From: an uncultured Bacteroidales bacterium
GTDB lineage: Bacteria; Bacteroidota; Bacteroidia; Bacteroidales; UBA932
Reading direction: 5' to 3'
DNA length: 58,113 nucleotides
Assembly (NCBI GenBank): GCA_934725575.1
Contig: CAKVCK010000022.1
Coordinates: 1-58,113 of the forward strand
Shown here one piece after another: positions 35,317 through 45,002 of the stretch (the stretch's first letter is position 1; each line of letters opens with the position of its first letter). The notes under the pieces were generated by a model, which made no database searches, was not told the origin of the DNA, and was given only the letters and a program-made list of their open reading frames with translations. The position numbers and the translations under genes were made by a program.

Positions 35317-37257
35317 TTAGTACTGAACACAAGTCTTGGAAGGATTTCCGCCAAGCTGAGACCAGGAGTCTGCGTAACCCGTAGCCGAGCCTCTCACAGC
35401 GAAGAGCGTCGGATAACCATCCTTCATTCCGGTGCAGTAGATCGTGCCGTCCTTGCTGATTGTCGGAGATGAGCGCATCTCATCGCCAAGCTGGATCTCA
35501 GCCACTCTCTTTCCGTCCGCCGGAGACAGTTTGACAAGCCTTCCGGTAATATAATCATTATAGTAGATGTAGCCTTCATTGTCAACGGCCGCACTGCCGG
35601 AAAGGTTGCCGTCAGCAAGGGACTCCCACTTGACATCACCTGAAGGGGTCAAGGCTGTAACCCTGGCCTTGATGTCACCGGTCGAGCCGCTGGTCACATA
35701 TATTGTCCCGTCAGCGCCGCAGACCACACCAAGTCCGTTGTACCTTGCAAGCTTGCCGTTGATTCCGGTCGCCCACTCAGGCTCGTAAGGTGTGGAGTCG
35801 TCCTTGACATATTTCTTCGTGTCGTAGCAGTACAACACACTGTTATAGGATGCGGCTACCCTATTGGTCACATTCTCATAGAGGATGTAAACCTTGCCGT
35901 CAGGAGTGACAGCCATCTGGCCGGAGTCTCCTGTCTCAAGAGTGCTACCGTTGTAGTAACCAAGGGCTTTTGAAGACTGGTTTGTGTTCGACCCGTAGAA
36001 TTTCCATTTACCATTCTCTTTGAAATACATTCTGGATCCGAACTTGGAATTGCAATGAGTGATGAATATGCCGTTCTTCAGTCCGACAGATCCTCCATAG
36101 TTGCCCTGCTTGACGAGAAGGGTCTGGACAAAGCCGCCGTTCTTGTCCAGAACGTGTCCGTTGTCCTGACTGCCGTAGGCTGACCAGATCTCTGGATACT
36201 TGTCCTTAGTAGGGTTGGCCTTGGTGGTGAGGATGATCTGATCCTCGAACACCACAGGAACGACTGCTATATAACGGGCGTTTCCATAGCCGAAGTACCA
36301 CTTCTCAGATCCGTCACCGTTCACGGCATATACTCCTGACTCGTATGTAGTCAGTTTTGCGTCCCTCTCGTTGTAGGCCAGCGCTATGTAAACGGTTCCG
36401 TCAGTGTCCACAGACGGGGTGCAGGAGTTGCCTTTCTTTGTCCCGTCTTTGCAGTACGGACTTGGATTATGCTTGGTCGCATCGAATGACCACAGCTTCT
36501 CTCCCTCAGCGGAGAACGCGGCGAGGTGGCAACCACTTGAGAATGCGTAAACAACGCTTCCATCGGCATTGGTGGCCGGTGAGGAGAACTTCACAAACGC
36601 CTCTGGATCATTCTCATAGGCCTTGGCCCACACCAGTTCAAGGCTATAGACACTCTTGTCAACGTGGATTGTCACGGTCTTGGTGTTTCGGCCCTTCATA
36701 TTGTCCACTACCGTAAGGCTGACTTCCACATCGCCATATTCCGCGAAAGTGAACTTAGGGCTCTGCTCATTGAGCACCGTGCTTCCGAACTTCCACTCCC
36801 AGGAGACGATGGAGCCGTCAGGATCGGAAGACTTGTCCGTGAACTGCACCTCATCACCGGCCCTGATTCCGCTTTGAGGCTCCCAAGTGAAGTCGGCTAT
36901 CGGTTTGACGTTGGTATCCTGGATCGTGATCTTCTTGACTTTCTTGGATGACACATTGCCGACATCTGAAGTTGCGGTCAAAGTGATCTCGAATTCTCCG
37001 GTCTTGTCGAATGAGATAGGAGTCTCCGGCTGAAGCCCCCACATCTTCTTGCCATCCCATTCCCACTTGCTGGCGATGACCCTTGCGTTCTCGGCATAGG
37101 ATGTGTTCTTCAGGAATATGTCCTCGTAGAGTTCGTACACATCCTTGTCTGTGGTGAAGTCGGCATAAACCGCGACTTCATTGTTCTGGCAGGCTGAAAG
37201 GCCGAAAAGGGCCAAAGCCGCCATTGTAAATATTCTTGTATGAATTCTCATATTCAT
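35317..37257 (-). CDS. Lipoprotein with PKD domains and PQQ-like beta-propeller
   Basis: The protein has 646 residues with a lipoprotein signal (Cys23 in LFGLSAC). Residues 30-200 contain two PKD-type beta-sandwich domains (YADFTTDKDVYELYED; then IADFTWEPQSGIRAGDEVQF, DGSIVSWEWKFG, VSLTVVDN). The rest is a beta-propeller of PQQ/outer-membrane type with repeated blades such as DGTVYIALAYNE, DGKVYILYENV, DGTIYVTSGSTGD and DGTIYCTGMKDG. In SusCD operons such proteins are surface binding lipoproteins that hold the substrate. It lies between susD (9 bp) and the phosphatase gene. Confidence 0.85.
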   Translation of the reverse strand: MNMRIHTRIFTMAALALFGLSACQNNEVAVYADFTTDKDVYELYEDIFLKNTSYAENARVIASKWEWDGKKMWGLQPETPISFDKTGEFEITLTATSDVGNVSSKKVKKITIQDTNVKPIADFTWEPQSGIRAGDEVQFTDKSSDPDGSIVSWEWKFGSTVLNEQSPKFTFAEYGDVEVSLTVVDNMKGRNTKTVTIHVDKSVYSLELVWAKAYENDPEAFVKFSSPATNADGSVVYAFSSGCHLAAFSAEGEKLWSFDATKHNPSPYCKDGTKKGNSCTPSVDTDGTVYIALAYNERDAKLTTYESGVYAVNGDGSEKWYFGYGNARYIAVVPVVFEDQIILTTKANPTKDKYPEIWSAYGSQDNGHVLDKNGGFVQTLLVKQGNYGGSVGLKNGIFITHCNSKFGSRMYFKENGKWKFYGSNTNQSSKALGYYNGSTLETGDSGQMAVTPDGKVYILYENVTNRVAASYNSVLYCYDTKKYVKDDSTPYEPEWATGINGKLARYNGLGVVCGADGTIYVTSGSTGDIKARVTALTPSGDVKWESLADGNLSGSAAVDNEGYIYYNDYITGRLVKLSPADGKRVAEIQLGDEMRSSPTISKDGTIYCTGMKDGYPTLFAVRGSATGYADSWSQLGGNPSKTCVQY

Positions 37258-37266
37258 TTCCTCCTG

Positions 37267-39087
37267 TTATTTCCATCCAGGGTTCTGAGACAATGTTCCG
37301 TTGCTCTTCTGAATAACCACCTCTGGAATAGGATATTCGTACATATTATCGTTCCAAACCCTGTTCATCTCGTAATTCAGCTTGTAGCCGCCCGCCGGGT
37401 CATCCTCCAGCTTGACAACCTTGAGGTTGCTGCCGGTGATCATCGCTATGTTCTTGTATGGTCCGCTGTAGCTGCCGTTCTCAGTGACAAAGACATCGTA
37501 AGTGCCGTCGCCGTTCAAGTCGAGCGGAGTGTCAAGCGCAGGAATATAGATGCCGTCCCAAGGGGCTGTCTGCCAAAGACTTCCGCAAGCCCAGCGCTTG
37601 AGGTCGTTAAGACGCATTCCTTCAAGGATCAGCTCAATCTCGCGCTCGCGCCGGATTTCCAGAATGACAGGATCATTGACTGTCGGATATATTGAATGAA
37701 TATAAGGGTCAACCACAGTCGGTTTCTTGTCCAGGTCGCCACCGGTGATTCCGGCTCTGCGTCTGAGGGCTCCGATAGTGATCTTCCAGTCATCATCAGT
37801 CAGCTCTCCGAGCTCGGCCTTCGCTTCGGCATAGTTCAGAAGCACCTCGGCATAACGTGCAAGAGGGACATCATTGTAGTTGTTTCTGCCGTTGTCAAAA
37901 GACACATCGTCCATCACATATTTCGTGAATTGATAGCCGGTGAGGGAATGTCCTGTCATATTCGCGGCTGTAGGGACATATTCACCGTTTGAGTTCTTGC
38001 AGGTGTAGTCCGCGCCGCGGATTGTCTGGTTAAGACGATAGTCACGTCCGGTGGTCTCCTCGGCGAAAGTCTTGTAGGCTCCGTTGGATTTCTTCTCGTT
38101 ATAGACCGTGCCGTCAAGATTGAGGTAAGTCTTGGCGAATGTGCGGGTCATACAAAGATGAGGACCGTAAGTCGATGAGTTGTAGTACCAATTCATCTCG
38201 CCAAGCTGCATAACAGGGTCGAGCGACAAAGCGAGCATCACCTCGTCGGTCATCGGATTATCGCTGATGAAGAGGTCCCTGTAGGCTCCGCGGCCATCCT
38301 TTGTGTAAGCGTCGGCAGTCGTGTGAAGCTTGTAAGGTCCCTTCTCGATTATCTCACCGGCGGCCTCAGCCGCCTGCCTGAACAGTTCGTCAGCGGTTAT
38401 CTCACATCCGGCGAGATATTCCTTTCCGAACTCGCTGCCGGTGGCGTGATATTTCCGGAATGAAGCCTCGAAGAGGCAGAATCTGGATTTCAGGAACAGC
38501 GCTGTCCAACGGTTGACGGTGTTTGAGTTCGGTGTCACCTTGTCCTCGGTGATGTTATTGGCCGCGAAGTCAAGGTCAGCGATGATGTTGCTGATTATAA
38601 CGTCCCTGCTGTCCTGTCCCTTGTACAGTTCCTCACTGTCCGGCTCAAGCGGCACGGCGATCCACGGAACGGGGCCATACTGAACAAGTTTGCTGTAGTA
38701 AAGATAGGCCCTGAACAACCGTGCGATTCCGGTATAGTTGTTTCTGACACTTTCGGAGACACGAGTGTCAGTGTTGTATTTGATGAAATAGTTGACGTTG
38801 CGGATAGCACTCCAGCTCCACGATGTCGAAGTGTTGGTCGTGTATGCCCCGACCTCATAGGTGCCGGTCGCGTTCTTGGCCGCGTTGTCCATTGTCGTGT
38901 TCAGTTTGAACGCGTTGTCGTAGTTCGGCAAGTTGTTGTAGAACCCGTAGGTGTAGTTCTTGAGTCCTGTCTCCGAACCGAAGATCATATCCCGTCCGGC
39001 CTTAGCCTGCGGGGATTCCGTAAGGTCGCAGGAAGCCACACCGGCAAGAAGCGCGAGAGCTGTTAAATATATGTTGAGATTTTTCAT
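37267..39087 (-). CDS. SusD/RagB family outer-membrane lipoprotein
   Basis: The protein has 606 residues; the signal ends at Cys20 (LLAGVASC). SusD-family features include NTRVSESVRNNYTGIARLFRA, WTALFLKSRFCLFEASFRKY, YAEVLLNYAEAKAELGEL and EREIELILEGMRLNDLKRWA. SusD forms the lid over the SusC barrel and captures the substrate at the cell surface. It follows susC by 12 bp, the normal arrangement. The specific ligand cannot be read. No glycoside hydrolase is present in the operon. Confidence 0.96.
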   Translation of the reverse strand: MKNLNIYLTALALLAGVASCDLTESPQAKAGRDMIFGSETGLKNYTYGFYNNLPNYDNAFKLNTTMDNAAKNATGTYEVGAYTTNTSTSWSWSAIRNVNYFIKYNTDTRVSESVRNNYTGIARLFRAYLYYSKLVQYGPVPWIAVPLEPDSEELYKGQDSRDVIISNIIADLDFAANNITEDKVTPNSNTVNRWTALFLKSRFCLFEASFRKYHATGSEFGKEYLAGCEITADELFRQAAEAAGEIIEKGPYKLHTTADAYTKDGRGAYRDLFISDNPMTDEVMLALSLDPVMQLGEMNWYYNSSTYGPHLCMTRTFAKTYLNLDGTVYNEKKSNGAYKTFAEETTGRDYRLNQTIRGADYTCKNSNGEYVPTAANMTGHSLTGYQFTKYVMDDVSFDNGRNNYNDVPLARYAEVLLNYAEAKAELGELTDDDWKITIGALRRRAGITGGDLDKKPTVVDPYIHSIYPTVNDPVILEIRREREIELILEGMRLNDLKRWACGSLWQTAPWDGIYIPALDTPLDLNGDGTYDVFVTENGSYSGPYKNIAMITGSNLKVVKLEDDPAGGYKLNYEMNRVWNDNMYEYPIPEVVIQKSNGTLSQNPGWK

Positions 39088-39099
39088 ATTCCTTAATGA

Positions 39100-42000
39100 T
39101 TAAAAGGTTATGTTCAGACCTAAGCTGTAGGAGCGGAGGGTCGGATAGTTGAATCCGTCACCCGTGGAAGACAGCACGGAGTCGGTTCCGTAGATGTTCG
39201 CCGTGACATCGATGTCGCGTGTGTACTCGTACATCGGTGACCAGGTCCAAAGGTTCTCGCCGGAGAAGAAGACGCTGACTTTCTTCATCTTGATCGCGTC
39301 GGTCCATTTCGCCGGAAGGGTGTAACCGACCTGAAGGTTCTTCAGACGGATGTAGGAGACATCCATCAAGTATCTGGTGTTGGCGTTGTTGGTGCCCTTG
39401 TAGAAAGGAGCGTAGTAACCGGCGTACCTTGGCAGGTAAGCGTCAGGGTTGTCCTCGGTCCAGTAGTTGTTCAGGTGCCATTTAGGCATCTGGGCATACG
39501 GACGGTTGTACTGTCCCCAGATCACTGAAGCCTCGTTGCTCGGATACCAATCCTGCTTGCCGACACCCTGGAAGAACGCGCTGAGGAAAATGTTGTTCCA
39601 CTCAAGGTCGATTCCGAAGCTGTAGATGTACCTTGGCTCCGAGTTACCGATGATCTTGCGGTCTCCCGGATCATCAACAGTGTTCTGACCTCTGTCTATG
39701 TAGCCGTTGCCGTTGAGATCCTCGAACTTGATGTCACCAGGGTAAAGCTTGTAGGTCTTTGAGGTCTGCATCAGAGGGTTGTAGTACTTCTGGCCGGCGG
39801 CAAGGGCTCCAGCCTCGGCAGCGTCGATGTCAGCCTGGTTCTGCCAGAGTCCGTTTGAGACGAAGCCCCAGATCTCGCCCACAACCATTCCCGAGTAGTA
39901 GCTTGTGTTGTAGGAGGCGGTTGACAAGGACTTTGTAGCATTGTTGTACTTGTCAATCACGGACTTGTAGTCAACCAAGGAAGCCTTGAGACCATAGTTG
40001 AACGGCTTGCCGGCAAGGTTGAACGAATCGTTCCAGCGGACGGTGATCTCGTAACCCTTTGTCGTCATCTCGGCATAGTTACCCTTAGGAGAGCTGGCTC
40101 CGAACACGTCTGGCAGAGTAGGTCCCACGGTGTACATATCCAGAGTCTTTCTGATGTAGTAATCACCTGTGAACGAAAGCCTTCCCTTGAGGAAGCTCAT
40201 ATCGAGACCGAAGTCCAGAGTCTGCGCCGTCTCCCAGGTAAGGGATTCAGGGATCGGAGCCGGAGCGCTGGTGTAACGGACCTTCGCACCGTTGATGATG
40301 CGGCCGTTGTCAAAGCTGAAAGTCTCGTCGTAGGCGTAGTTGCCGACGTTGCTGTTGCCAAGGGCTCCGAACGATGCCCTGAACTTGATGTTTGAGAGAG
40401 CGTCCTTGCTGACCTTGAACCAAGGTTCCTCGGTCAGTCTCCAACCAACTGAGACAGATGGGAAGAATGCCCAACGCTGCCTCTGCGGGAACTTCGAGCT
40501 ACCATCATAACGACCATTGACCTCAATGAGATAGCGGTCAGCGAAAGCGTAGTTGATTCGCGCGAACGCTCCAACGGTACGCCACCGATAGTAATCACCG
40601 GTGATGCTCCTGTTGTCGATACCCATAGCAAGGTTGATGTTGGTGACATCCGGAGTCAGGAGATCGTCATTGTAGGAATATGTGTTCTTGTAGGTTTCCT
40701 GCTCATAGTTGTAGCCCAACAACGCCTTGAAATAGTGCTTGCCGGCGAATGTGTCCTCGAATTCGACATATTCATTGGTGGCAAGATATTCATAGTTGCG
40801 GATGGTCTCGCTGAGGTAGGACTGAGTGCCGGAAATGGTCTCCGTCGTCCCTTCATATCTTGAGAACTCGCTTTTCACCTTTTTCACCGTGGTGTTGAAG
40901 TCCTTGTTCCGGTAGGTGAAGTCAGCGTTGAGCCTGAGCCTGTCGTCAAGGAATTTGGCCTGTGCGGCGAAAGTCGTCTTCACCTGCCTGTTGATGTAGC
41001 CTCTGTTGCTGTGTCCGTAAAGATAATCGCCGACAGAGTAAACCGCTGAATGGCTGAGCGTTCCGTCCGGATTCCAGATAGGAGAGCAAGGATGCCCCTC
41101 GTCCGCGATATTCCTCCAGATGTTGCCATTGCCTTCGGAGTAGGTCTGCGGCATCACGTATTTTGTCCAGGAGATGTCGGTGTTGTTGGAGATCCTGAGC
41201 CAAGGAGTGACCTTATAGCCCATCTTCATACGTCCATTAAGAATCTTGTATGATTCAGGATTCACATCGGTGTCGAATATACCGTTGTTGCCATAGTAAC
41301 GTCCTGACACATAGTAGTCGAACTTGTCGTCAGAACCGGACACCGAGATGTTGTGCGTCTGGCTGGTCATATGGTTCCTGTACAGCTTTCCGATGTAGTC
41401 CTCGCCTTCGATGAAGTAAAGCCATCTTCCGGCCGTGCCGATGCTGCCGTCGCTGACAAGCACCTCATAGTTGCCGGTCTCGTTCCTCCTCTGGTACTCG
41501 GCAAGCCAGGCCGTGGAGAACTCCATTGTCTTGTTGATGCCGGAAGGATTGGAGAGATTGTAGTTGTAGAAAGCCTTGTAGAAGTGGTCGGCCCAAGTGT
41601 AACCGTTTGACACATATTCAGGGATGGTCGTCGGCTTCTCGAATGTCAGGTTGGCCTGATAGGAAACCGTAGGCTTGCCCTGCTTTGCGGTCTTGGTCGT
41701 AATAAGAACGACTCCGTAAGGCGCTCTGGATCCGTAAATGGCGGATGAGGCGGCGTCCTTGAGCACGGAGACTGACTCGATGTCGTTCGGATTAAGCAAA
41801 GCCGGGTCGCCTTCCACTCCGTCAATCAGAATGAGCGCGCTGCCACCCTGGCCTATGGATGTCGTTCCTCGAATATTATAGGACGGAGAACTGTTCGGAC
41901 GTCCGTCCTTGAACTTGAGATTAAGGTTAGGGATCTGTCCCTGCAACATCTGCGTGAGATTGGCGTTGGACCTCCCCTCGAACGTCTCTGAGCCCACCTG

Positions 42001-42387
42001 ATCAACGGCTCCGGTCAGATTCGCTTTCTTCTGCGTACCGTAGCCGACAACCACGATCTCGTCAAGAGTCAGTGAGTCTTCCAAAGTGACACTCACATTG
42101 GCTCGTCCTTTGACCGGGACCTCGACGGTCTGGTAACCGACAAAGGTGACGACAAGCACAGCGTCAGGAGCGACGTTCGTAAGCGTGGCCGTTCCGTCCG
42201 CACCTGTGATCTGTCCGTTTGTCGTACCTTTCACCAAAATACCGGCGCCTGGCATAGCACCGGCCTTGTCTGTGACCTTGACAGTCACAGAGATGCCTTT
42301 ATCGACTGTCTGCCCCGTGGCGCTAAGCGAAACGCCCAGGAACAACATCGTCAACAAAGTCAGAAAAAATCTGGAAAACAACTTCAT
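39100..42387 (-). CDS. SusC/RagA family TonB-dependent transporter
   Basis: The protein has 1095 residues with a signal peptide (MKLFSRFFLTLLTMLFLGVS). A carboxypeptidase-D-regulatory-like domain (about 30-105: TDKAGAMPGAGILVKGT, ISYxG-like VTFVGYQTVEV) precedes the SusC signature LDEIVVVGYGTQKKANLTGA and the plug domain (NPNDIESVSVLKDAASSAIYG). The remainder is a 22-strand barrel ending in LRSYSLGLNITF. It imports large ligands across the outer membrane using TonB energy. It is the first gene of a four-gene operon. Confidence 0.97.
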   Translation of the reverse strand: MKLFSRFFLTLLTMLFLGVSLSATGQTVDKGISVTVKVTDKAGAMPGAGILVKGTTNGQITGADGTATLTNVAPDAVLVVTFVGYQTVEVPVKGRANVSVTLEDSLTLDEIVVVGYGTQKKANLTGAVDQVGSETFEGRSNANLTQMLQGQIPNLNLKFKDGRPNSSPSYNIRGTTSIGQGGSALILIDGVEGDPALLNPNDIESVSVLKDAASSAIYGSRAPYGVVLITTKTAKQGKPTVSYQANLTFEKPTTIPEYVSNGYTWADHFYKAFYNYNLSNPSGINKTMEFSTAWLAEYQRRNETGNYEVLVSDGSIGTAGRWLYFIEGEDYIGKLYRNHMTSQTHNISVSGSDDKFDYYVSGRYYGNNGIFDTDVNPESYKILNGRMKMGYKVTPWLRISNNTDISWTKYVMPQTYSEGNGNIWRNIADEGHPCSPIWNPDGTLSHSAVYSVGDYLYGHSNRGYINRQVKTTFAAQAKFLDDRLRLNADFTYRNKDFNTTVKKVKSEFSRYEGTTETISGTQSYLSETIRNYEYLATNEYVEFEDTFAGKHYFKALLGYNYEQETYKNTYSYNDDLLTPDVTNINLAMGIDNRSITGDYYRWRTVGAFARINYAFADRYLIEVNGRYDGSSKFPQRQRWAFFPSVSVGWRLTEEPWFKVSKDALSNIKFRASFGALGNSNVGNYAYDETFSFDNGRIINGAKVRYTSAPAPIPESLTWETAQTLDFGLDMSFLKGRLSFTGDYYIRKTLDMYTVGPTLPDVFGASSPKGNYAEMTTKGYEITVRWNDSFNLAGKPFNYGLKASLVDYKSVIDKYNNATKSLSTASYNTSYYSGMVVGEIWGFVSNGLWQNQADIDAAEAGALAAGQKYYNPLMQTSKTYKLYPGDIKFEDLNGNGYIDRGQNTVDDPGDRKIIGNSEPRYIYSFGIDLEWNNIFLSAFFQGVGKQDWYPSNEASVIWGQYNRPYAQMPKWHLNNYWTEDNPDAYLPRYAGYYAPFYKGTNNANTRYLMDVSYIRLKNLQVGYTLPAKWTDAIKMKKVSVFFSGENLWTWSPMYEYTRDIDVTANIYGTDSVLSSTGDGFNYPTLRSYSLGLNITF

Positions 42388-42482
42388 ACGATATTGGATT
42401 ATTAGTTGATATGCAGTGTAATGGTTTGTACAATAGTCATTTGCATTAGCCGGGATGTTAATTTAACGTTTTATATTCAGAA

Positions 42483-42490
42483 CAAAATTA
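42483..42490 (-). promoter_or_regulatory. -7 box of the susC operon
   Basis: The minus strand reads TAATTTTG, matching TAnnTTTG, 95 bp upstream of the susC start. The leader is therefore long enough for regulation. No sigma-factor/anti-sigma pair or hybrid two-component gene is next to the operon. Confidence 0.5.
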
Positions 42491-42596
42491 CGTAAAATTA
42501 CTTATACACGAAAGAAAAATAAAACGTTTTTTCACATCTGATATAAAAGGTAAGTCCGTTGGATTCTCCAACAGACGCTCTATGAATATGATAGCG

Positions 42597-43292
42597 TCAG
42601 AGCAAGGAAAGAACTTCCTCGATTGAATCAAGCCTGAATATGTTCGGATGGTCGAACTCCTCGACCACCTCGTGCCGCCAAATGGTGTGGAATGGAATAT
42701 GAATGCCGTAGCCTCCGATCTCGATTATCGGCTGGATGTCGGACTTGAAGGAGTTGCCCACAACCGCGATCTGTGACGGGGCGACCTGCTCCACATTGCA
42801 GATGTCAAGATATTCCTTGATCCCCTTTTTGGTGACGACGATAACCCGGTAGAAATATTTGTCAAGCCCCGAGCGTTTGATCTTGTTCTGCTGGTCCAGC
42901 ATATCGCCTTTTGTCATCAGTATCAAGCGGTAACGGCCGCTCTTGTCCAGCGCGTCAAGCGTCCGCGCCACTCCCTGAAGCGGTGTCGCCGGAAGGCGGA
43001 GCAACGACTTCGCGCTCGATAATATTCGTGAAAGATTCTCGCCCGGCACCTTGTGGTCAGACACCTTCAAAGCCGTCTCCATCATCGAAATGCAGACCGC
43101 CTTCGCCCCGTACCCCAGCACAGGCATATTCGCAGATTCCGTCTTGTAAAGTTCCTCCGACAGATCCTCTGCCGTCCCATACTCCTTCAGTTCCTCCGTG
43201 AACACATCCTCTACCCTGTCAAAGTACGTCTGGTTGTCCCACAGCGTATCATCCGCATCGAAGATTATCACCTTGACCTTATCTTTCATCAT
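42597..43292 (-). CDS. HAD superfamily hydrolase
   Basis: The protein has 231 residues. Motif I is FDADDTLWD with the nucleophile and acid Asp; LILMTKGDM gives motif II (Thr); KGIKEYL supplies the motif III Lys; and VVGNSFKSDIQPIIEIGGYG is motif IV. This pattern is that of small phosphatases of HAD subfamily I acting on sugar phosphates, nucleotides or similar metabolites. The cap is helical (residues 20-95). Substrate is unknown. Confidence 0.9.
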   Translation of the reverse strand: MMKDKVKVIIFDADDTLWDNQTYFDRVEDVFTEELKEYGTAEDLSEELYKTESANMPVLGYGAKAVCISMMETALKVSDHKVPGENLSRILSSAKSLLRLPATPLQGVARTLDALDKSGRYRLILMTKGDMLDQQNKIKRSGLDKYFYRVIVVTKKGIKEYLDICNVEQVAPSQIAVVGNSFKSDIQPIIEIGGYGIHIPFHTIWRHEVVEEFDHPNIFRLDSIEEVLSLL

Positions 43293-43312
43293 ACATTAAA
43301 TGTTACGTTGTC

Positions 43313-43320
43313 AAATTTAG
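43313..43320 (-). promoter_or_regulatory. -7 box of the HAD hydrolase gene
   Basis: The minus strand reads TAAATTTG, 20 bp upstream of the start at 43292. The same octamer precedes cstA and the uvrA-like gene. Confidence 0.5.
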
Positions 43321-43374
43321 CGAAATAATAAGATTTTCCTCCTTTACCGAGAAGCCTGTCGAATCGTTTTTTCG

Positions 43375-44184
43375 TCATCTGCCTTCCGGATAATCCGATT
43401 CCGCCCAGAGATTCCAAGGCTTTTCGGGAACATAGTAGTCCTTGACTCCATAGTCAATGTTGGCTTTGTGGGCCTGGCTCAGCTGATGACGGCGCGGAAT
43501 GCGGAACATCATGCCATCCTTGACGAAATATGCGCCAGTCTGGTGGAAACGGAACGGAACCTGTTTGGCGACGCACTGCGAACGCAGATCCAGAATCCAG
43601 TCGAAATCGCATGGCCGCGCCCCGACTCCCGACTCTCCGCTGACACTCACCTCCTCGATTGTGCTGTCAAGCCACGCGGAGATATTCATTCTCTCAAGCA
43701 TCGGAGCCACAATTATCGACTTATGCTTGATTGGAAGATCCTTGAATATGGGAAGCCGATGGTCAGCCATAGCCTGATTCTCCACCGTGCAGCCGATGAT
43801 GACATTCTCATAACCGTCACCCCAATCCGGCGGCAGACAGCGCTCAAGCCTATCGATACGCTTCGTGAAAAAATAGAACATACAGTCACTTCGAAGCCGC
43901 ATCATCCCCCAGCATTCCGGCCTCCACTGATCAGCGTCCTCCAACAGGAAATCCGACGTGAAGCACGTAAACACCACCTTCCCGGAAGGAATCTTGTAGC
44001 TTTTGTCCCTCTTGCGCTTCACCGGCAGATTGAAAGCCGCCGTCTTGCGCGCAAGATTGCTCGCGATCTCGCTCCCGTACATCTCATCCTGCCGATAGAC
44101 ATAGCAGAACCTGCAGCCCGGACTCACCTTAGTGCACCCGTGCCACGGATTCCAATCCGCGAATATGCTCCACTCCTCCGCCAT
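43375..44184 (-). CDS. DUF5131 (phage Gp37/Gp68-like) family protein
   Basis: The protein has 269 residues. It begins WSIFADWNPWHGCTKVSPGC and has the cysteine cluster CTKVSPGCRFCYVYR (Cx6CxxC), followed by FTCFTSDFLLEDAD, FFTKRIDRLERCLPPDW, GCTVENQAMADHRLP and VSGESGVGARPCDFDW. These are hallmarks of the DUF5131/Gp37-Gp68 family, which resembles radical-SAM proteins and is common in phages and islands. The activity is not established. The gene is alone between a promoter-bearing gap and a 450-bp region with repeats and a RhuM fragment. Confidence 0.88.
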   Translation of the reverse strand: MAEEWSIFADWNPWHGCTKVSPGCRFCYVYRQDEMYGSEIASNLARKTAAFNLPVKRKRDKSYKIPSGKVVFTCFTSDFLLEDADQWRPECWGMMRLRSDCMFYFFTKRIDRLERCLPPDWGDGYENVIIGCTVENQAMADHRLPIFKDLPIKHKSIIVAPMLERMNISAWLDSTIEEVSVSGESGVGARPCDFDWILDLRSQCVAKQVPFRFHQTGAYFVKDGMMFRIPRRHQLSQAHKANIDYGVKDYYVPEKPWNLWAESDYPEGR

Positions 44185-44451
44185 TAATGAATATACCTGC
44201 TTACCTGCCGTCTTGTTTCAAAACTCTATTCATTTACGCAAACGACCAAAGGCCCGCCGAAATCCGAACTTTCGATACGGATGTTCCTAGCGAAAAATCC
44301 CAAACGTCTTCTATATGAACAATCAGCGACAGCGCACCTAATTCGCTTGGTTAATAAATAGAATTTCCTTGGTTAGCCTCCTTTGGTTCCCTACGAAGGG
44401 TTATATCTCTATACAAGAAAGAGTTCACACATTCCGTCCACCGAAACGGTG

Positions 44452-44516
44452 ATTCCCCGGACAAGCCGCACTATATCACTGGTTTGTCCGGGGAATACGG
44501 TTTTCTCCGGACAAAC
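44452..44516. repeat. GGACAA stem-loop repeat (copy 1)
   Basis: ATTCCCCGGACAA (44452-44464) and TTGTCCGGGGAAT (44484-44496) pair perfectly over 13 bp; a third arm TCCGGACAAAC follows at about 44506. A related element with the arms CCGGACAAGCCG and CTGGTTTGTCC lies at 57765-57801. The 44185-44636 gap shows no other gene; a 62-codon plus-strand frame at 44537 has no support. The repeat is probably a REP-like or insertion-sequence-derived element. Confidence 0.55.
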
Positions 44517-44636
44517 ATAACTCAATTGCATAAAGGATGGAAAAAACTATCTCCTCGGATTTTTTTTACAAAAAGCTTTCAGGCGATAGGCCTTTTCAAG
44601 GCATCAGGTGGCGTATTGGGATGAATTGCGAACGAC

Positions 44637-44936
44637 TTAGAGGTTTACTTTTTCAGCATCAAGATTGTAAAATTTCGTCATATACATCTTACCATCCGCC
44701 GCAGTTGCCGAGATTTTCTCGGTAACTGAACCTTCTTCAAGCTCACCAGATTTAAAGATATTCTTCAGGTGCAAGCCAATATTATCAGACGAGCAGTCAA
44801 ATAGCATCGACATTGCTTTCTGAGTCGCCCATATACTTTCATTCTCATATAGCACCTGAATACCTTCCTCCTTCCCTTCCGCTATGAAGGTGAGAAATTC
44901 AGCCGTGCTGTTCCGCACTAAAACATTCTTCATCAT
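44637..44936 (-). pseudogene. RhuM family protein, N-terminal fragment
   Basis: The 99-codon frame matches the RhuM N-terminus (IQVLYENESIWATQKAMSMLF, IGLHLKNIFKSGELEEGSV, MYMTKFYNLDA) but ends at EKVNL just where complete proteins continue with a VGYRVNS-like stretch. Compare the intact RhuM part of the fusion at 22905. Sequence beyond 44637 does not continue the homology in any frame I read, and the GGACAA repeat lies 120 bp further on. It is a truncated remnant. Confidence 0.75.
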
Positions 44937-45002
44937 CTATCTTTCTTTCAACAACTTAATCATATCTACACAAAAATAATGAATAGTCCCGGCAAATACA
45001 AG

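Noticed and set aside
44537..44725. 62-codon plus-strand frame in the 44.2-44.6 kb gap
   Set aside because: It overlaps the RhuM fragment antisense and has no homology-like segment.
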